Below are positions 63,327 through 64,000 of a DNA stretch of 64,000 nucleotides, one piece after another. Within the stretch, counting starts at the first letter, position 1. Each line of letters starts with the position of its first letter. Source of the DNA: Choanephora cucurbitarum (Eukaryota; Mucoromycota; Mucoromycetes; Mucorales; Choanephoraceae); assembly GCA_025331435.1 (NCBI GenBank), contig JAIWNI010000057.1, positions 124,001 through 188,000 on the forward strand, given 5' to 3'. Under the pieces are notes generated by a model. That model did not search any database. It saw only the letters and a program-made list of their open reading frames with translations, and had not been told where the DNA came from. The position numbers and the translations under genes were made by a program.

Positions 63327-64000
63327 TATTCACTATTCAACTTGTCGCCATACTCTGTCTTATCCATATGGTCTCTGGTTCTTTGCTATCCCTGCTGACT
63401 TTTCTGACCTTTTTTGGCTTTTCTTTGTCTCAAACACAACTGGTCGACTGTATGTATGTACGTATATTCATATATGTGTTCGTCGTAATCTGCGAGCTGT
63501 GCGGGTTGTGTCTTGTCTCTTCATACTATTTTCTTCTCACCGGCCTAGCATGCAGCAGCTCTGCTTTTTTGCGTTTGCTCAATATGTGTCATCCAGCACT
63601 AAGATCAGTGCCTTTTTATTGTCAAGTATTGCGAGAACAAGACAAGAACAAAACGAGAGCAAAAGAAATACCGTATCTTTCGTCCTTCTCTTACTTTGGT
63701 GAAAGCTGATCTAGCAGAAAGTATGCGGGATGCTCGAAAGAGAAAAAAGAAAAAAAAAAAGAAATAAGCATGAAGACTAAGATGCCGCGTCATAGAAAGG
63801 TTGCTTTTGCTGTTGTTGCTTTTATTGCTTTTGCTGCTGTTGTTGCTTTTATTGCTTTTATTGCTGCTTTCGTTGTTACTGATATACTCTTCTTAGCTTC
63901 AAGCTTGGTCAGCTCACCTCCATCTTTGCTGATCTTGGAATAAGTGCGAGAAGAAAAAAAAATAGAAAGGCGGAAACTAATTGGATTTGGCTTCTCTCGT
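63327..64000 (+). repeat. Dispersed repeat family, copy C (runs off the window)
   Basis: Near-identical in inverted orientation to 54369-55046. It is truncated by the window end just after the LGQL-coding stretch. Differences noticed include a 3-nt indel in the triplet tract, a 1-nt deletion that shifts the LGQL frame, a 3-4-nt indel near 63681 and a few substitutions. Whether the CTTAG...CTAAG segment follows cannot be seen. Confidence 0.88.
63368..63709 (+). CDS. Repeat-borne hydrophobic ORF, copy C
   Basis: 113 codons, counterpart of 54660-55004. It opens with a signal-peptide-like MVSGSLLSLLTFL. It differs from copy B by an in-frame codon loss near the C-terminus (LSSFS versus LSLSFS). 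Inside it, a GTATGT donor-like site at about 63449 and a pyrimidine-rich CGGCCTAG acceptor at about 63549 could mark an intron instead. Coding status is uncertain. Confidence 0.25.
   Translation: MVSGSLLSLLTFLTFFGFSLSQTQLVDCMYVRIFIYVFVVICELCGLCLVSSYYFLLTGLACSSSAFLRLLNMCHPALRSVPFYCQVLREQDKNKTRAKEIPYLSSFSYFGES

Overview
The window is nuclear DNA of a filamentous fungus, most likely an early-diverging mould of the Mucoromycota (Mucorales-like). I infer this from AT-rich DNA, 49 reconstructable introns of only 39-68 nt with GTAAGN donors, CTAAY-type branch sites and YAG acceptors, very tight gene packing, and the gene set: m-AAA protease, Atg2, reticulon, APSES factor, Anp1-type mannosyltransferase. 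No sequence search was possible, so genus is not claimed.

Layout. Positions 1-4.9 kb are sparse, with one small acidic ORF (1310-1666) and a possible minus-strand terminal exon (2692-2912). Positions 4.97-32.25 kb form a dense block of 15 recognisable genes: AFG3-like m-AAA protease, low-molecular-weight tyrosine phosphatase, signal peptidase subunit SPC3, reticulon, RuvB-like 1 (pontin), ZCCHC9-like zinc-knuckle protein, ATG2, thymidylate kinase, dynein light intermediate chain, an Arb2/FAM172 protein, an APSES transcription factor, a C2H2 factor, a Sur7/claudin-like four-TM protein, a TrhO-type tRNA-uridine hydroxylase, and an Anp1/Mnn9-type mannosyltransferase. Exon joins were worked out by hand and close in frame for each spliced gene. 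Convergent neighbours are extremely close: the RVB1 and ZCCHC9 stop codons overlap, thymidylate kinase and DLIC are 4 bp apart, and SPC3 and reticulon 36 bp apart.

Positions 32.25-64 kb are a gene desert. They hold microsatellites, a 10-bp tandem repeat, an alternating A-B minisatellite of about 80 bp, a 186-bp MITE, a decayed Tc1/mariner element with TA target duplication and DD34E motif, and three copies of a longer repeat family (44.6-45.1, 53.8-55.0, 63.3-64.0 kb). Two of these copies form a near-identical inverted pair. Between the first and second copies an internal segment bounded by CTTAG...CTAAG lies in opposite orientation inside otherwise collinear flanks. That family and its two repeat-borne ORFs are the best candidates for something undescribed.

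The genes do not form one pathway. ER and secretory functions recur (SPC3, reticulon, Anp1, Sur7-like), beside organelle quality control (AFG3, ATG2), chromatin and RNA functions (RVB1, ZCCHC9, Arb2-like, TrhO) and transcription control (APSES, C2H2), as expected for chance neighbourhood in a eukaryotic genome.
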